The notes under the pieces were generated by a model, which did no database searches, was not told where the DNA came from, and worked only from the letters and a program-made list of their open reading frames with translations. Shown in pieces: positions 21,501 to 29,982 of a DNA stretch of 64,000 nt. Position numbers and translations under genes: made by a program. Origin of the DNA: Pseudomonas silvicola (GTDB lineage: Bacteria > Pseudomonadota > Gammaproteobacteria > Pseudomonadales > Pseudomonadaceae); contig NZ_CP093280.1 of the NCBI RefSeq assembly GCF_026651855.1, forward strand, positions 3,388,001 to 3,452,000, written 5' to 3'. Each line of letters starts with the position of its first letter. Positions within the stretch are counted from its first letter, which is position 1.

Positions 21501-22013
21501 CAGGTCGATCAGCGCGCCGCGCACGGTGAACTCGCCGTGCTCGTACACCGTGTCCACGTAGCGGTAGCCACTGGCTTCCAGGCGCGTGCGCATCTGCTCC
21601 ACGTCGAGCTTCTGGCCCACGTCCAGCACCAGGCTGCTGCCGAGCAGAAACTGGGTCGGCGCCAATCTGTGTAGGGCTGTGGTGATAGGCACTACCAGAA
21701 CGCCGTGGTCCAGCTCCGGCAGGCGGTACAGGCTGGAAATGCGCTGGGAAATGATGTCCTGGTGCGGCGAGAACAGGTCGTACGGCAGGGTTTCCCAGTC
21801 GGGAAAATGCAGCACGGGCAGTTGCGGCGCGAAAAAGCGCAGCTCCTGTTCCAGGCGGTCGGCACTCTGGCTGTCGGCCGTGAGCAGCAGGGTGAAGCGC
21901 CGGGCGGCACTGGCCGCCTCGGCGATGGCCAGGCTCAGGGCAGCCCCAGGCAGGTTGCCCCAGGTGTGTTTCCCCGCGGTGGGGGACAGTAGCGGAAGAC
22001 GCAGGACAGGCAC
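18564..22013 (-). CDS. mfd: Transcription-repair coupling factor Mfd
   Basis: This is a 1,149-aa protein from the GTG at 22,013 (VPVLRLPLLSPTAGKHTWGNLPGAALSL); the open frame extends 33 codons further to an ATG at 22,112 without family similarity. Mfd displaces stalled RNA polymerase and recruits UvrA. The UvrB-like N-terminal domains include HFPDWETLPYDLFSPHQDIISQR. The RNA-polymerase-interacting domain contains GAPVVHIDHGVGRYLGL. The translocase has Walker A GDVGFGKTEVAMRA, DEEH in VIIDEEHRFGVRQKE, TATPIPRTL and QLRGRVGRSHHQAYAYLL. The C-terminal D7 domain closes the protein. A weak GGAG lies 11 bases before the GTG. The last 417 bases are duplicated downstream. Confidence 0.94.
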   Translation of the reverse strand: MPVLRLPLLSPTAGKHTWGNLPGAALSLAIAEAASAARRFTLLLTADSQSADRLEQELRFFAPQLPVLHFPDWETLPYDLFSPHQDIISQRISSLYRLPELDHGVLVVPITTALHRLAPTQFLLGSSLVLDVGQKLDVEQMRTRLEASGYRYVDTVYEHGEFTVRGALIDLFPMGSKLPYRIDLFDDEIETLRTFDPETQRSIDKVDSVRLLPAREFPLQKDAVTRFKARFRERFDVDFRRTPIFQDLSSGITPAGIEYYLPLFFEETSTLFDYLPQDTQVFSLPGIEQAAENFWNDVRNRYEERRIDKQRPLLPPAELFLPVEDCFARLKQWPRVVASQADIEPGVGRDRFPAQPLPNLAIEAKANQPLAALSNFLDQFPGRVLFTAESAGRREVLLELLGRLKLQPKTLDSWTDFATGKDRLAITIAPLDEGLVLDDPALALVAESPLFGQRVMQRRRREKRADANNDAVIKNLTELREGAPVVHIDHGVGRYLGLATLEIDNQVAEFLTLEYAENAKLYVPVANLHLIARYTGSDDALAPLHRLGSETWQKAKRKAAEQVRDVAAELLDIYARRAARKGYAFADPTVDYATFSAGFPFEETPDQQSAIEAVREDMLAPKPMDRLVCGDVGFGKTEVAMRAAFIAVHGGRQVAILVPTTLLAQQHYNSFRDRFADWPVRVEVMSRFKSAKEVSAAVDELADGKIDIVIGTHKLLQDDVKVKNLGLVIIDEEHRFGVRQKEQLKNLRSEVDILTLTATPIPRTLNMAVSGMRDLSIIATPPARRLSVRTFVMEQNKSTVKEALLRELLRGGQVYYLHNDVKTIEKCAADLAELVPEARIGIGHGQMRERELEQVMSDFYHKRFNVLIASTIIETGIDVPSANTIIIERADKFGLAQLHQLRGRVGRSHHQAYAYLLTPPRQQITPDAEKRLEAIANTQDLGAGFVLATNDLEIRGAGELLGEGQSGQIQAVGFTLYMEMLERAVKAIRKGEQPNLDQPLGGGPEINLRLPALIPEDYLPDVHARLILYKRIASAVDEDGLKDLQVEMIDRFGLLPEPTKNLVRLTQLKLQAETLGIKKVDAGPQGGRIEFAAETPVDPLVLIKLIQGQPNRYKFEGATLFKFMVPMERADERFNTLEALFERLAPKAS

Positions 22014-22201
22014 GGGAGGTCGAGCTCCAAGCGTTGCGACAAAGACAACGATTGTACCGGCACCGGGCCGGGCTGTCAGTTTCGACCGCACGAAAACGAA
22101 ACCTTGGCGCAAAAGCCCGGTCCATGAGCCTGTGTCGACAGGCGCTCATTGCTCCCGGCAACGGCCGAAGTCATAATGTAGCCCCTTTTTTCAGTCCCTA
22201 C

Positions 22202-23665
22202 ATGTGGAAGGTTCCCGTGACTCAGAAGCCCGACCAGTGTCTTGGTGAATGGATCGATCGTGAAGCGCTCGCCGAGGCGATGATTCCGCTGATCGGTCAG
22301 CTCTACCGCAATAACAACGTGGTGAGCTCGATCTATGGCCGCAGCCTGATCAACCGTTCCGTCATTCAGATCCTCAAGGCCCACCGTTTTGCCCGGCATC
22401 GCCAGGCCGACGTCGTTGAACTGTCTGTCCACGAGACGTTCCCCCTGCTCAAGGCCATGAGCGAGCTGAAACTGGGCGCCGCTTCGGTGGACCTGGGCAA
22501 GCTGGCGGTCAAGTTCAAGGAGGAGGGCAACGGCCGTACTGCCGAGCAGTTCGTGCGTGAAGAAATGGCCGACATCGTGGGCCAGCAGAACGCTTCCCCG
22601 CGCAAGGGCAAGGACGTGGTGCTGTATGGTTTCGGTCGCATCGGCCGCCTGCTGGCGCGCATCCTGATCGAGAAGACCGGTGGCGGCGACGGCCTGCGCC
22701 TGCGGGCCATCGTGGTGCGCAAGGGTGCCGAGAACGACCTGGTCAAACGCGCCAGCCTGCTGCGTCGCGACTCGGTGCACGGCCCGTTCGATGGCACCAT
22801 CACCATCGACGAAGCCAACAGCACGATCACCGCCAACGGCAACCTGATCCAGGTGATCTACGCCAAGAACCCGACCGAGGTGGACTACACCCAGTACGGC
22901 ATCAACGACGCGCTGCTGGTGGACAACACCGGTGTGTGGCGTGACGCCGAGGGCCTGGGCCAGCACCTGACCTGCCCGGGTATCGACCGCGTGATCCTGA
23001 CCGCGCCGGGCAAAGGCAAGCTGAAGAATATCGTCCACGGTATCAACCACGGCGAAATCACCGCGGACGACAAGATCGTCTCGGCAGCGTCCTGCACCAC
23101 CAACGCCATCGTGCCGGTGCTCAAGGCCGTCAACGACCAGTACGGCATCGCCAACGGTCACGTCGAAACGGTTCACTCGTACACCAACGACCAGAACCTG
23201 ATCGACAACTTCCACAAGGGTTCGCGTCGTGGCCGCAGCGCCGCGCTGAACATGGTGATCACCGAGACCGGCGCCGCCACCGCTGCCGCCAAGGCCCTGC
23301 CTGAGCTGGCCGGCAAGCTGACCGGCAACGCCATTCGCGTACCGACGCCGAACGTGTCGATGGCCATCCTGAACCTGAACCTGGAAAAGGCCACCACGCG
23401 CGAAGAGCTCAACGAGTACCTGCGCCAGATAGCCATGCACTCGGACCTGCACAAGCAGATCGACTACGTGAACTCCCAGGAAGTGGTATCGACCGATTTC
23501 GTCGGCTCGCGCCACGCTGGTGTGGTCGACGCCGAAGCCACCATCTGCAATGACAACCGCGCTGTGCTGTACGTCTGGTACGACAACGAGTTCGGTTACA
23601 GCTGCCAGGTGGTACGCGTGATGGAAGACATGGCCGGTGTGAACCCGCCTGCGTTTCCGCGCTAA
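22202..23665 (+). CDS. gap: Glyceraldehyde-3-phosphate dehydrogenase, long form (Gap2)
   Basis: This is a 487-aa GAPDH with an extra ~125-residue N-terminal region before the Rossmann domain (VVLYGFGRIGRLLARILIEK). The catalytic Cys is in VSAASCTTNAIVPVL and the partner His in HVETVHSYTNDQNLIDN. The C-terminal WYDNEFGYSCQVVR is canonical. The long N-terminal extension marks the second, often gluconeogenic, GAPDH of pseudomonads; the direction of use is inferred. The start is uncertain. The ATG at 22,202 (MWKVPVTQKPD) gives the usual length, but the only good ribosome site (GGAAGG, 22,206) lies before a GTG at 22,217, which would remove five residues. It is divergent from mfd. Confidence 0.93.
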   Translation: MWKVPVTQKPDQCLGEWIDREALAEAMIPLIGQLYRNNNVVSSIYGRSLINRSVIQILKAHRFARHRQADVVELSVHETFPLLKAMSELKLGAASVDLGKLAVKFKEEGNGRTAEQFVREEMADIVGQQNASPRKGKDVVLYGFGRIGRLLARILIEKTGGGDGLRLRAIVVRKGAENDLVKRASLLRRDSVHGPFDGTITIDEANSTITANGNLIQVIYAKNPTEVDYTQYGINDALLVDNTGVWRDAEGLGQHLTCPGIDRVILTAPGKGKLKNIVHGINHGEITADDKIVSAASCTTNAIVPVLKAVNDQYGIANGHVETVHSYTNDQNLIDNFHKGSRRGRSAALNMVITETGAATAAAKALPELAGKLTGNAIRVPTPNVSMAILNLNLEKATTREELNEYLRQIAMHSDLHKQIDYVNSQEVVSTDFVGSRHAGVVDAEATICNDNRAVLYVWYDNEFGYSCQVVRVMEDMAGVNPPAFPR

Positions 23666-23686
23666 GCTTCAGTCCGTGAAATGAGA

Positions 23687-23716
23687 AAGCCCCGGCAGAG
23701 ATGCCGGGGCTTTTTT
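23687..23716 (+). terminator. Rho-independent terminator of gap (probably bidirectional)
   Basis: Eleven-bp stem AAGCCCCGGCA / TGCCGGGGCTT, loop GAGA, T-run on the plus strand and A-run on the left, between convergent gap and the MFS gene. Confidence 0.93.
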
Positions 23717-23745
23717 GTGCGTGCGGCGAGCGCCTGTGCCTGCCC

Positions 23746-25035
23746 TCAGGCCCGCGCGGCCTGCGCGGTGCGCAACGCATGTTTGTTGCCATGGAACAGC
23801 ACCAGCGTGGCGATCAAGCCCAGCACCGCCGCGCCACTGAGCCAGATGCCCGGTGCCGCCTTGTTGTCCAGCACGTGAATCAGGTAGGTGCAGGCCGCCG
23901 GGGTAAAGCCGCCAAAAGTGGCCGTCGCCAGGCTGTAGGCGAGGGAGAAACCGGTGGTGCGCACTTCCACTGGCATGATCTCGGTCAGCGCTACCACCAT
24001 GGCGCCGTTGTACGAGCCATACAGGAACGACAGCCACAGCTCTACCATCAGCAGGCGTTCGAAGCTGGGTGCCTGGACCATCCAGCTCAGCGCCGGGTAA
24101 GCCGTGAGAATGGCCAGTATGGTGGCGGCCAGCAACAGCGGTTTGCGGCCGATACGGTCGGAAACTGCCCCCATCACCGGCAGCCAGATGAAGTTGGAAA
24201 TCCCGATCAGCACCGTGACCAGCAGGGCGTCGAAGTCCGACAGGTGCAGTTCGGCCTTGCCGAAGGTGGGGGTGTAGGCGGTGATCAGGTAGAACGACAC
24301 GGTGGTCATCACTACCAGGGCCATGCCGGCGATCACCAGGCCAAAGTTCTGGCCGATCGAGCGAATGACCTCCTTGAGGCTGGGACGGTGTTTGCGTGCC
24401 TGGAATTCCGGGGTTTCCTCCAGTGAGCGGCGAATCAGGAAGATCGCGGGCACGATCATGCAGCCCACCAGGAACGGTACGCGCCAGCCCCAGTCACCCA
24501 TCTGTTCCGGGCTCAGCCAATGGTTCAGGGCCACGCCCAGCAAGCCGGCGAACACCACGGCCGCCTGCTGGCTGGCCGATTGCCAACTGACGAAGAAGCC
24601 CTTGCGCCCGGGGGTGGAAATTTCCGCCAGGTACACGGACACACCGCCCAATTCGACGCCGGCCGAGAACCCTTGCAGCAGGCGCCCCAGCAACACCAGC
24701 AGCGGCGCGACCACGCCCAGGGTGGCGTAACCGGGCACGAAGGCGATCAGCAGGGTGCCCATGGCCATCATCGCCAGCGTCACGATCAGTCCTTGTCGGC
24801 GGCCATGGCGGTCAATGTAGGCACCCAGGAAAATCGCCCCTAGCGGGCGCATCAGGAAGCCGGCGCCGAAGGTGGCCAGCGATAGCATCAGCGAGGCAAA
24901 AGCGTTGTCGGAAGGAAAGAAGGTCTTGGCGATGGCGGTGGCATAAAAGCCGTACACCATGAAGTCGAACATCTCCAGAAAGTTGCCGCTGACAACGCGA
25001 AATATCGCTTTGCCCTTGCCTGTATTCGAGGCCAT
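23746..25035 (-). CDS. MFS transporter, metabolite:H+ symporter family (citrate/tricarballylate-like)
   Basis: This is a 429-aa, 12-helix major facilitator. It starts [37 protein letters not shown], the characteristic first helix of the MHS subfamily. The loop 2-3 motif is [21 protein letters not shown] and the loop 8-9 repeat is [13 protein letters not shown]. The central [30 protein letters not shown] is typical of citrate/tricarballylate permeases (CitA/TcuC), so uptake of a di- or tricarboxylate with protons is likely but not proven. No catabolic partner gene is adjacent. Confidence 0.82.
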   Translation of the reverse strand: MASNTGKGKAIFRVVSGNFLEMFDFMVYGFYATAIAKTFFPSDNAFASLMLSLATFGAGFLMRPLGAIFLGAYIDRHGRRQGLIVTLAMMAMGTLLIAFVPGYATLGVVAPLLVLLGRLLQGFSAGVELGGVSVYLAEISTPGRKGFFVSWQSASQQAAVVFAGLLGVALNHWLSPEQMGDWGWRVPFLVGCMIVPAIFLIRRSLEETPEFQARKHRPSLKEVIRSIGQNFGLVIAGMALVVMTTVSFYLITAYTPTFGKAELHLSDFDALLVTVLIGISNFIWLPVMGAVSDRIGRKPLLLAATILAILTAYPALSWMVQAPSFERLLMVELWLSFLYGSYNGAMVVALTEIMPVEVRTTGFSLAYSLATATFGGFTPAACTYLIHVLDNKAAPGIWLSGAAVLGLIATLVLFHGNKHALRTAQAARA

Positions 25036-25203
25036 GGGAACGCACTCACTCAGGTTGTTGTAATGGGGGACCGTGAAGAGCCCTGCTTTAGCAGGGGCTG
25101 TTCAGGCTTCGGCCGATCGGGCGGCAGAATTTTGTAACAATATGTATGAGTGTAGGATCTGGCAATGATTTTGCCTGCTGGGTGTAACGTTTCAGCTTGA
25201 GCC

Positions 25204-25767
25204 TCACGGTGTCCCCGAGTGCAGAAGTGACACCCGAAGGTTGTCAGAAAGGCCCCTGGGTGCCAGCCAGATATTCAGGTACAAACGGGCCAAGTCCTTG
25301 TCTTTGCTGGTAAAAAATACCTGCCCGTTACGCTCCACGCTGAGCCCTCGCGCGGTCTGGTAGACAAGGGCATAACGGTCACCTGCATGGATGTCGGTGA
25401 AGGCCTGGTGAAGACGATCGATTTCGCCCCGGGCCGCCAGCAGTTGCGCTGGGTTCGCCTGGCGCTCCAGGGTGCGGTTGGCAGCCTTGATCACGTCGCC
25501 GCGGTCGACGTCATGGAAATAGAACAGTTCTAGGCGTTGGTCGCTCAACCGGTCCACGGCTTGTCGCGGGGTCACCCCCGCCTCGGCATAGAAGGCGGCA
25601 GCGTAGACATCGACGAATAGATAATTGAGCAGTGCCTGGTTTTTGCGCTCCAATGTCGGCGCCTGGCCCCACTGGGGGGCAAAGTTGGCTTCACGCAAAC
25701 GATCGGCTGTATTGCCCAGGGCCAGCGAACAGAAGAAGAGCAGAAGCAACAGCGGCTTGTGGCGCAT
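25204..25767 (-). CDS. Chalcone isomerase-like periplasmic protein
   Basis: This is a 187-aa protein with signal peptide MRHKPLLLLLFFCSLALGNTA. The mature part shows LLNYLFVDVYAAAFYAEAGVTPRQAVDRLSDQRLELFYFHDVDRGDVIKAA, matching the chalcone_isomerase-like family (a fatty-acid-binding-type fold, not a true flavonoid enzyme). The ATG at 25,767 is preceded by GAGGAAGA with good spacing; the frame is open 21 codons upstream, into the apbE start region. It is divergent from apbE. Biochemical role unknown. Confidence 0.75.
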   Translation of the reverse strand: MRHKPLLLLLFFCSLALGNTADRLREANFAPQWGQAPTLERKNQALLNYLFVDVYAAAFYAEAGVTPRQAVDRLSDQRLELFYFHDVDRGDVIKAANRTLERQANPAQLLAARGEIDRLHQAFTDIHAGDRYALVYQTARGLSVERNGQVFFTSKDKDLARLYLNIWLAPRGLSDNLRVSLLHSGTP

Positions 25768-25809
25768 AATGGCGTCTTCCTCGAATGTCTGTCTCAAGGT
25801 TAAGTCAAA

Positions 25810-26844
25810 ATTCGCCTTTTCACGCGCCATGCCCGTCCTTTTATTCTGCTCAACCTGCTGACCGCCCTGGCGGGCTGCAGCGGTGGCGACCCGGTGGAAT
25901 CATTCAGCGGCCCGACCATGGGCAGCCGTTACAGCGTGCAGTATGTGCCCAGCGCGCAGACGCCTCAGCCCCGCCAGGTACAGGCGGAAGTGGAAACCAT
26001 CCTCGGGGAACTGGACCAGCAACTGTCGCTGTACCGGAGCGACTCCGAGGTGCGCCGCTTCAACGAATTGCCCGCCGATAGCTGCCGGGTGATGCCGCCG
26101 GCGGTGCTGGCCCTGGTGCAGTACGGCCAGTCGCTCTCCAGCGCCAGCGAGGGTGCCTATGACCAGACCGTGGGGCCGCTGATGGACCTGTGGGGCTTTG
26201 GCCCGGGCAGCCGTCAGCAGCAGGTGCCGCGCCCGGCCGTGCTGGCGTTGACCCGTCAGCGCGTGGGTTACCGCCACCTTCGCATCGACGGCGACCAATT
26301 GTGCAAGGACGCGGCGGTAGCGGTGGACCTCAACAGCGTGGCGGCCGGGTATGCGGTGGAGCGCATTGGCGCGCGCCTGCAGGCCATGGGGGTGGGCAGC
26401 TACCTGGCCGAGGCGACCGGCGAGCTCAAGGCGGTGGGCCGCAAGCCCGATGGCAGTGCCTGGCAGGTCAGCGTCCAGGCCCCGCGCCCTGACGACACCC
26501 ACGCCAGCCGGGTGCTGGGTATTGACGGTTATGGTGTGGCGACCTCCGCGGAGCACACCCATTACTTTGTCCATGAAGGGCGGCGTTATTCCCACCTGCT
26601 GGATGCCCGCACGGGCGCGCCCGTCAGCCATGACCTGGCGTCGGTGACGGTGATTCATCCTTCGGCCTTGTCGGCCGATGGCTTGTCTACGCTGCTGATG
26701 ATACTGGGCCCGGAGCAGGGGTGGGATTACGCCCAGGGGCATGACATCGCGGCGCTGTTCGTGCGCCGTGATGGCGAGGTGTTGTCCAGCCGTGGAACGC
26801 CGGCGTTCGAGCGCATGGCTGGGGCCAATGTGCCGGGCAAGTGA
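25810..26844 (+). CDS. apbE: FAD:protein FMN transferase (ApbE lipoprotein)
   Basis: ApbE attaches FMN covalently to threonine residues of target flavoproteins (e.g. Rnf/Nqr subunits) in the periplasm. Motifs seen: SFSGPTMGSRYSVQY, VDLNSVAAGYAVERIG, GVATSAEHTHYF, YSHLLDARTGAPV and the metal-site region LSADGLSTLLM. The export signal (RPFILLNLLTALAGC, lipobox LAGC) is encoded upstream of the first standard start codon, a GTG at 25,894. In frame there is no ATG, GTG or TTG before the lipobox (stop at 25,801). An ATT at 25,810, ten bases after AAGG, is the best candidate and gives 344 aa. The ATG at 25,829 is out of frame and stops after ten codons, so a recent one-base indel is also possible. 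The start is unresolved. Confidence 0.8.
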   Translation: MRLFTRHARPFILLNLLTALAGCSGGDPVESFSGPTMGSRYSVQYVPSAQTPQPRQVQAEVETILGELDQQLSLYRSDSEVRRFNELPADSCRVMPPAVLALVQYGQSLSSASEGAYDQTVGPLMDLWGFGPGSRQQQVPRPAVLALTRQRVGYRHLRIDGDQLCKDAAVAVDLNSVAAGYAVERIGARLQAMGVGSYLAEATGELKAVGRKPDGSAWQVSVQAPRPDDTHASRVLGIDGYGVATSAEHTHYFVHEGRRYSHLLDARTGAPVSHDLASVTVIHPSALSADGLSTLLMILGPEQGWDYAQGHDIAALFVRRDGEVLSSRGTPAFERMAGANVPGK

Positions 26845-27062
26845 GGCCCGGGCGGTTCACTCGTTGGCCATTTCCCGCACCGCTTCCACCTTTGCCATTG
26901 ACGCCAACCCCCAGAGATCAATAGCCTTTGACGCGACCAAGGGTTAATGTTCGCGGCGTTCACGCTTCTATAGACTGCATCCCCGAGTTTTCGATGCCGC
27001 GGCGCGGCATGTTGAGCCGGAGGTACCAGAGTGGTGTCTCGGCCTGTTCTGAAGGAGTACGC

Positions 27063-28457
27063 ATGGCTGTCTACAACTATGATGTAGTGGTGTTGGGTTC
27101 CGGGCCCGCCGGTGAGGGCGCGGCAATGAACGCCGCGAAGGCAGGGCGCAAGGTGGCGATGGTCGATAGCCGTCGCCAGGTCGGCGGCAACTGCACCCAC
27201 CTGGGCACCATCCCGTCCAAGGCCCTGCGTCACTCGGTCAAGCAGATCATCCAGTTCAACACCAACCCCATGTTCCGGGCCATTGGCGAACCGCGCTGGT
27301 TTTCGTTCCCGGACGTGCTGAAAAGCGCCGAGCAGGTCATCGCCAAGCAAGTGGCCTCGCGCACCACCTATTATTCGCGCAACCGGGTCGACGTGTTCTT
27401 CGGCACCGGCAGCTTCTCCGACGAGCAGACCGTGGAAGTCATCTGCGCCAACGGTGCGCAGGAAAAACTGGTGGCCAAGCAGGTCATCATCGCCACCGGT
27501 TCGCGCCCCTATCGCCCGGCCGACATCGACTTCCACCACCCGCGTATCTACGACAGCGACACCATCCTCAGCCTCACCCACACCCCGCGCAAGTTGATCA
27601 TCTACGGCGCCGGGGTCATCGGTTGCGAATACGCCTCGATCTTCAGCGGCCTGGGCGTGCTGGTGGAGCTGGTGGACAACCGCGAGCAACTGCTGAGCTT
27701 CCTGGACTCGGAAATTTCCCAGGGCTTGAGCTACCACTTCAGCAACAACAACGTGATGGTTCGCCATAACGAGGAATACGAGAAGGTCGAAGGCCTGGAA
27801 AACGGCGTGATCCTGCACCTCAAGTCGGGCAAGAAGATCAAGGCCGACGCCTTGCTGTGGTGCAACGGCCGTACCGGCAACACCGACCGCCTGGGGCTGG
27901 AGAACATCGGTATCAAGGTCAATGGGCGTGGCCAGATCACGGTCGACGAAGCCTACCGCACCAGCGTGCCGACCATTTATGGCGCGGGCGATGTGATCGG
28001 CTGGCCGAGCCTGGCCAGCGCCGCCTATGACCAGGGCCGTTCGGCTGCGGGCAGCGTGGTGGACAATGGCAGCTGGCGCTACGTGAACGATGTGCCGACG
28101 GGCATCTACACCATTCCCGAGATCAGCTCCATCGGCAAGACCGAGGCCGAGCTGACCCAGGCCAAGGTGCCTTACGAAGTGGGCAAGGCATTCTTCAAGG
28201 GCATGGCGCGCGCACAGATTTCCGGCGAGCCGGTGGGCATGCTGAAGATCCTGTTCCACCGCGAAACCCTGGAGATCCTCGGCGTGCATTGCTTCGGCGA
28301 CCAGGCCTCGGAGATCGTGCACATTGGCCAGGCCATCATGAGCCAGCCCGGTGAGCTCAATACCCTGAAGTATTTCGTCAACACTACCTTCAACTACCCG
28401 ACCATGGCCGAAGCCTATCGGGTAGCGGCGTATGACGGCCTCAACCGGCTTTTTTGA
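27063..28457 (+). CDS. sthA: Soluble pyridine nucleotide transhydrogenase SthA
   Basis: This is a 464-aa FAD-dependent cytosolic flavoprotein that balances NADPH and NADH. FAD loop: [21 protein letters not shown]. The redox-active CxxxxC of the disulfide reductases is replaced by [17 protein letters not shown], with Thr at the second Cys position, as in all SthA proteins. The NAD loop is [16 protein letters not shown]. The dimer-interface end ([19 protein letters not shown]) is present. The start at 27,063 has AAGGAG upstream. The 218-bp gap before it holds no gene that I can support. Confidence 0.96.
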   Translation: MAVYNYDVVVLGSGPAGEGAAMNAAKAGRKVAMVDSRRQVGGNCTHLGTIPSKALRHSVKQIIQFNTNPMFRAIGEPRWFSFPDVLKSAEQVIAKQVASRTTYYSRNRVDVFFGTGSFSDEQTVEVICANGAQEKLVAKQVIIATGSRPYRPADIDFHHPRIYDSDTILSLTHTPRKLIIYGAGVIGCEYASIFSGLGVLVELVDNREQLLSFLDSEISQGLSYHFSNNNVMVRHNEEYEKVEGLENGVILHLKSGKKIKADALLWCNGRTGNTDRLGLENIGIKVNGRGQITVDEAYRTSVPTIYGAGDVIGWPSLASAAYDQGRSAAGSVVDNGSWRYVNDVPTGIYTIPEISSIGKTEAELTQAKVPYEVGKAFFKGMARAQISGEPVGMLKILFHRETLEILGVHCFGDQASEIVHIGQAIMSQPGELNTLKYFVNTTFNYPTMAEAYRVAAYDGLNRLF

Positions 28458-28461
28458 GCGG

Positions 28462-28491
28462 CTCCGGCCGGTGGCCTGAGCCGGCCGGGGA
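28462..28491. terminator. Possible bidirectional terminator hairpin after sthA
   Basis: CTCCGGCCGG and CCGGCCGGGGAG form an inverted repeat between convergent sthA and the phosphodiesterase gene. It lacks a T-run, so termination is only likely. Confidence 0.4.
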
Positions 28492-28499
28492 GACCGATT

Positions 28500-29222
28500 T
28501 CAGCGATTCCCGAGGGTGGCGGTGGCCAAACCGGGAAAGTCTGTAATCAGGCTGTCAACGCCGAAGTCGGCGAGCCGGCGCATCAGCGCCGGTTCGTTGA
28601 CTGTCCACACCGACACGTGCAGCCCCTGGCGCTGGGCCTTGATCAGCCGCTCAGGGGTGCACAGCGTCCAGTTCAGCGCCAGCAGGTCGCAACCATGGTT
28701 CTGCGCCACCTTCAGCGGGTCCAGCCAGGCGTACTCGGCCACCAGCCCGCGGGCGATATCCGGGGTCAGTTCGGCCGCGGCGCGCAGCACCTCCCGTGAG
28801 CTGGAGGTGATGGTCACCTTGTCCAGCAGGCCGTATTCCTGCGCCAGTTCGCGAATCGCCAGGACCGTGGTAGCGGCGCGGGTGCGCGAGGCACTCTTGA
28901 CCTCCAGTTGCCAGTGCTCGAAATCGCAGGCCTTGAACAGTTCCTCCAGGCGCGGGATAGGGCAGGGGTGCACCCAGCCCGGGCCACCCTTGCGCGCATC
29001 GTAGGTGACCAGGTCGGCGGCATTGTGCTCCACCACCTTGCCGCGGCGGTCGGTGGTGCGCTTCAGGGTGGGGTCGTGGATGACCATCAAGTGGCCGTCA
29101 CGGGACAGGTGCAGGTCCAGTTCGCAACGGCGTACGCCGTGCTTGAGGCATTCCTGGAAACTGGTCAGGGTGTTTTCCGGTGCTTCGCCTTTGGCGCCGC
29201 GGTGGCCGTAAATAAGGGTCAC
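28500..29222 (-). CDS. glpQ: Glycerophosphodiester phosphodiesterase
   Basis: This is a 240-aa GDPD/TIM-barrel enzyme that hydrolyses glycerophosphodiesters to glycerol-3-phosphate and an alcohol. The metal and catalytic motifs are IYGHRGAKGEAPENTLTSFQECLKHG (HR, E), CELDLHLSRDGHLMVIHDPTLKRTT (E-D-H) and WQLEVKSAS. The C-terminal VSVWTVNEPALMRRLADFGVDSLITDFPG is typical. There is no signal peptide, so the protein is cytosolic (UgpQ-like). The GTG at 29,222 has AAGGAA six bases upstream; an in-frame GTG at 29,246 lacks one. Confidence 0.9.
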   Translation of the reverse strand: MTLIYGHRGAKGEAPENTLTSFQECLKHGVRRCELDLHLSRDGHLMVIHDPTLKRTTDRRGKVVEHNAADLVTYDARKGGPGWVHPCPIPRLEELFKACDFEHWQLEVKSASRTRAATTVLAIRELAQEYGLLDKVTITSSSREVLRAAAELTPDIARGLVAEYAWLDPLKVAQNHGCDLLALNWTLCTPERLIKAQRQGLHVSVWTVNEPALMRRLADFGVDSLITDFPGLATATLGNR

Positions 29223-29312
29223 GTCTGTTCCTTCAAAAGAATTCACTGGGGCAGTGTGCGGTGAGGGCAGGCGCTGGCACGTCAGCGCCTGCCTGTCATG
29301 TCAGGCAGCCGG

Positions 29313-29888
29313 CTAGTCGTTTTGTTCGCGTTCCTTGCGCCGTTCGGCCTGCTGTTTCTGCAGGATGTAGCGTGCCAGCAACTGGCGCTGGGCGTCACTG
29401 AGGGAATCGAACTCCGTGCCGATGTCGAAACGGCCATCGGCCTTGGTGTCGCAATGGGTGACCTTGGCCCGCAACAGCAGCCCCAGGGCCTGGGGCATCA
29501 GGGCCATCTTCAGGGCAACGCGGCTGCCGGGGGCGAAGGGCTGGTCATGGCTGAACTCCACGCCGCCTTCGGACAATACCACCGGTCGTGGTTCGCCGAT
29601 GTGCCCCAGCACGGTTTGCGCCACCACCTGGCTGAGCAGGTCGATGCGCTTGTTCTGCGCCTTGAGGAAGTTGCCCAAGGTACGGTCGTTGTCACTGAGC
29701 TGGCGCAGCAGGTGCTGGGACTCGAATTCGCTCAGGTGCAGTTCGCTGAGCAGGTTGAACAGCGGCGACGCATCTTGCAACGCATCCGTGCCCGCGGCGT
29801 CGGCGGCCGACAGCGGGCTAATTTCCAGTGCGATCCTATCGTCGATACGGTAGTATTCGCGGCGATCTTCTTCATCTAATGTCGACAT
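29313..29888 (-). CDS. PilZ-domain protein (c-di-GMP receptor type)
   Basis: This is a 191-aa protein. The N-terminal EDRREYYRIDDRIALEI carries an RxxxR-type c-di-GMP motif. The C-terminal half has VVLSEGGVEFSHDQPFAPGSRVALKMALMPQ, fitting the PilZ barrel, where the usual (D/N)xSxxG appears as LSEGGVEF. A central helical region precedes the barrel. The ATG at 29,888 is divergent from lolC (94-bp gap). Target process unknown. Confidence 0.75.
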   Translation of the reverse strand: MSTLDEEDRREYYRIDDRIALEISPLSAADAAGTDALQDASPLFNLLSELHLSEFESQHLLRQLSDNDRTLGNFLKAQNKRIDLLSQVVAQTVLGHIGEPRPVVLSEGGVEFSHDQPFAPGSRVALKMALMPQALGLLLRAKVTHCDTKADGRFDIGTEFDSLSDAQRQLLARYILQKQQAERRKEREQND

Positions 29889-29982
29889 GGCGAACCCATG
29901 GTAGCGGCGGTGGTCTGAGTGTAAAGCTGCTCGTCAAGCCCCGCCACAAGGACGTTCCTCTTCCACCCGAACAAGCCCCGAC

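Noticed and set aside
22076-23515. 479-codon minus-strand frame over gap
   Set aside because: Shadow of the GAPDH gene.
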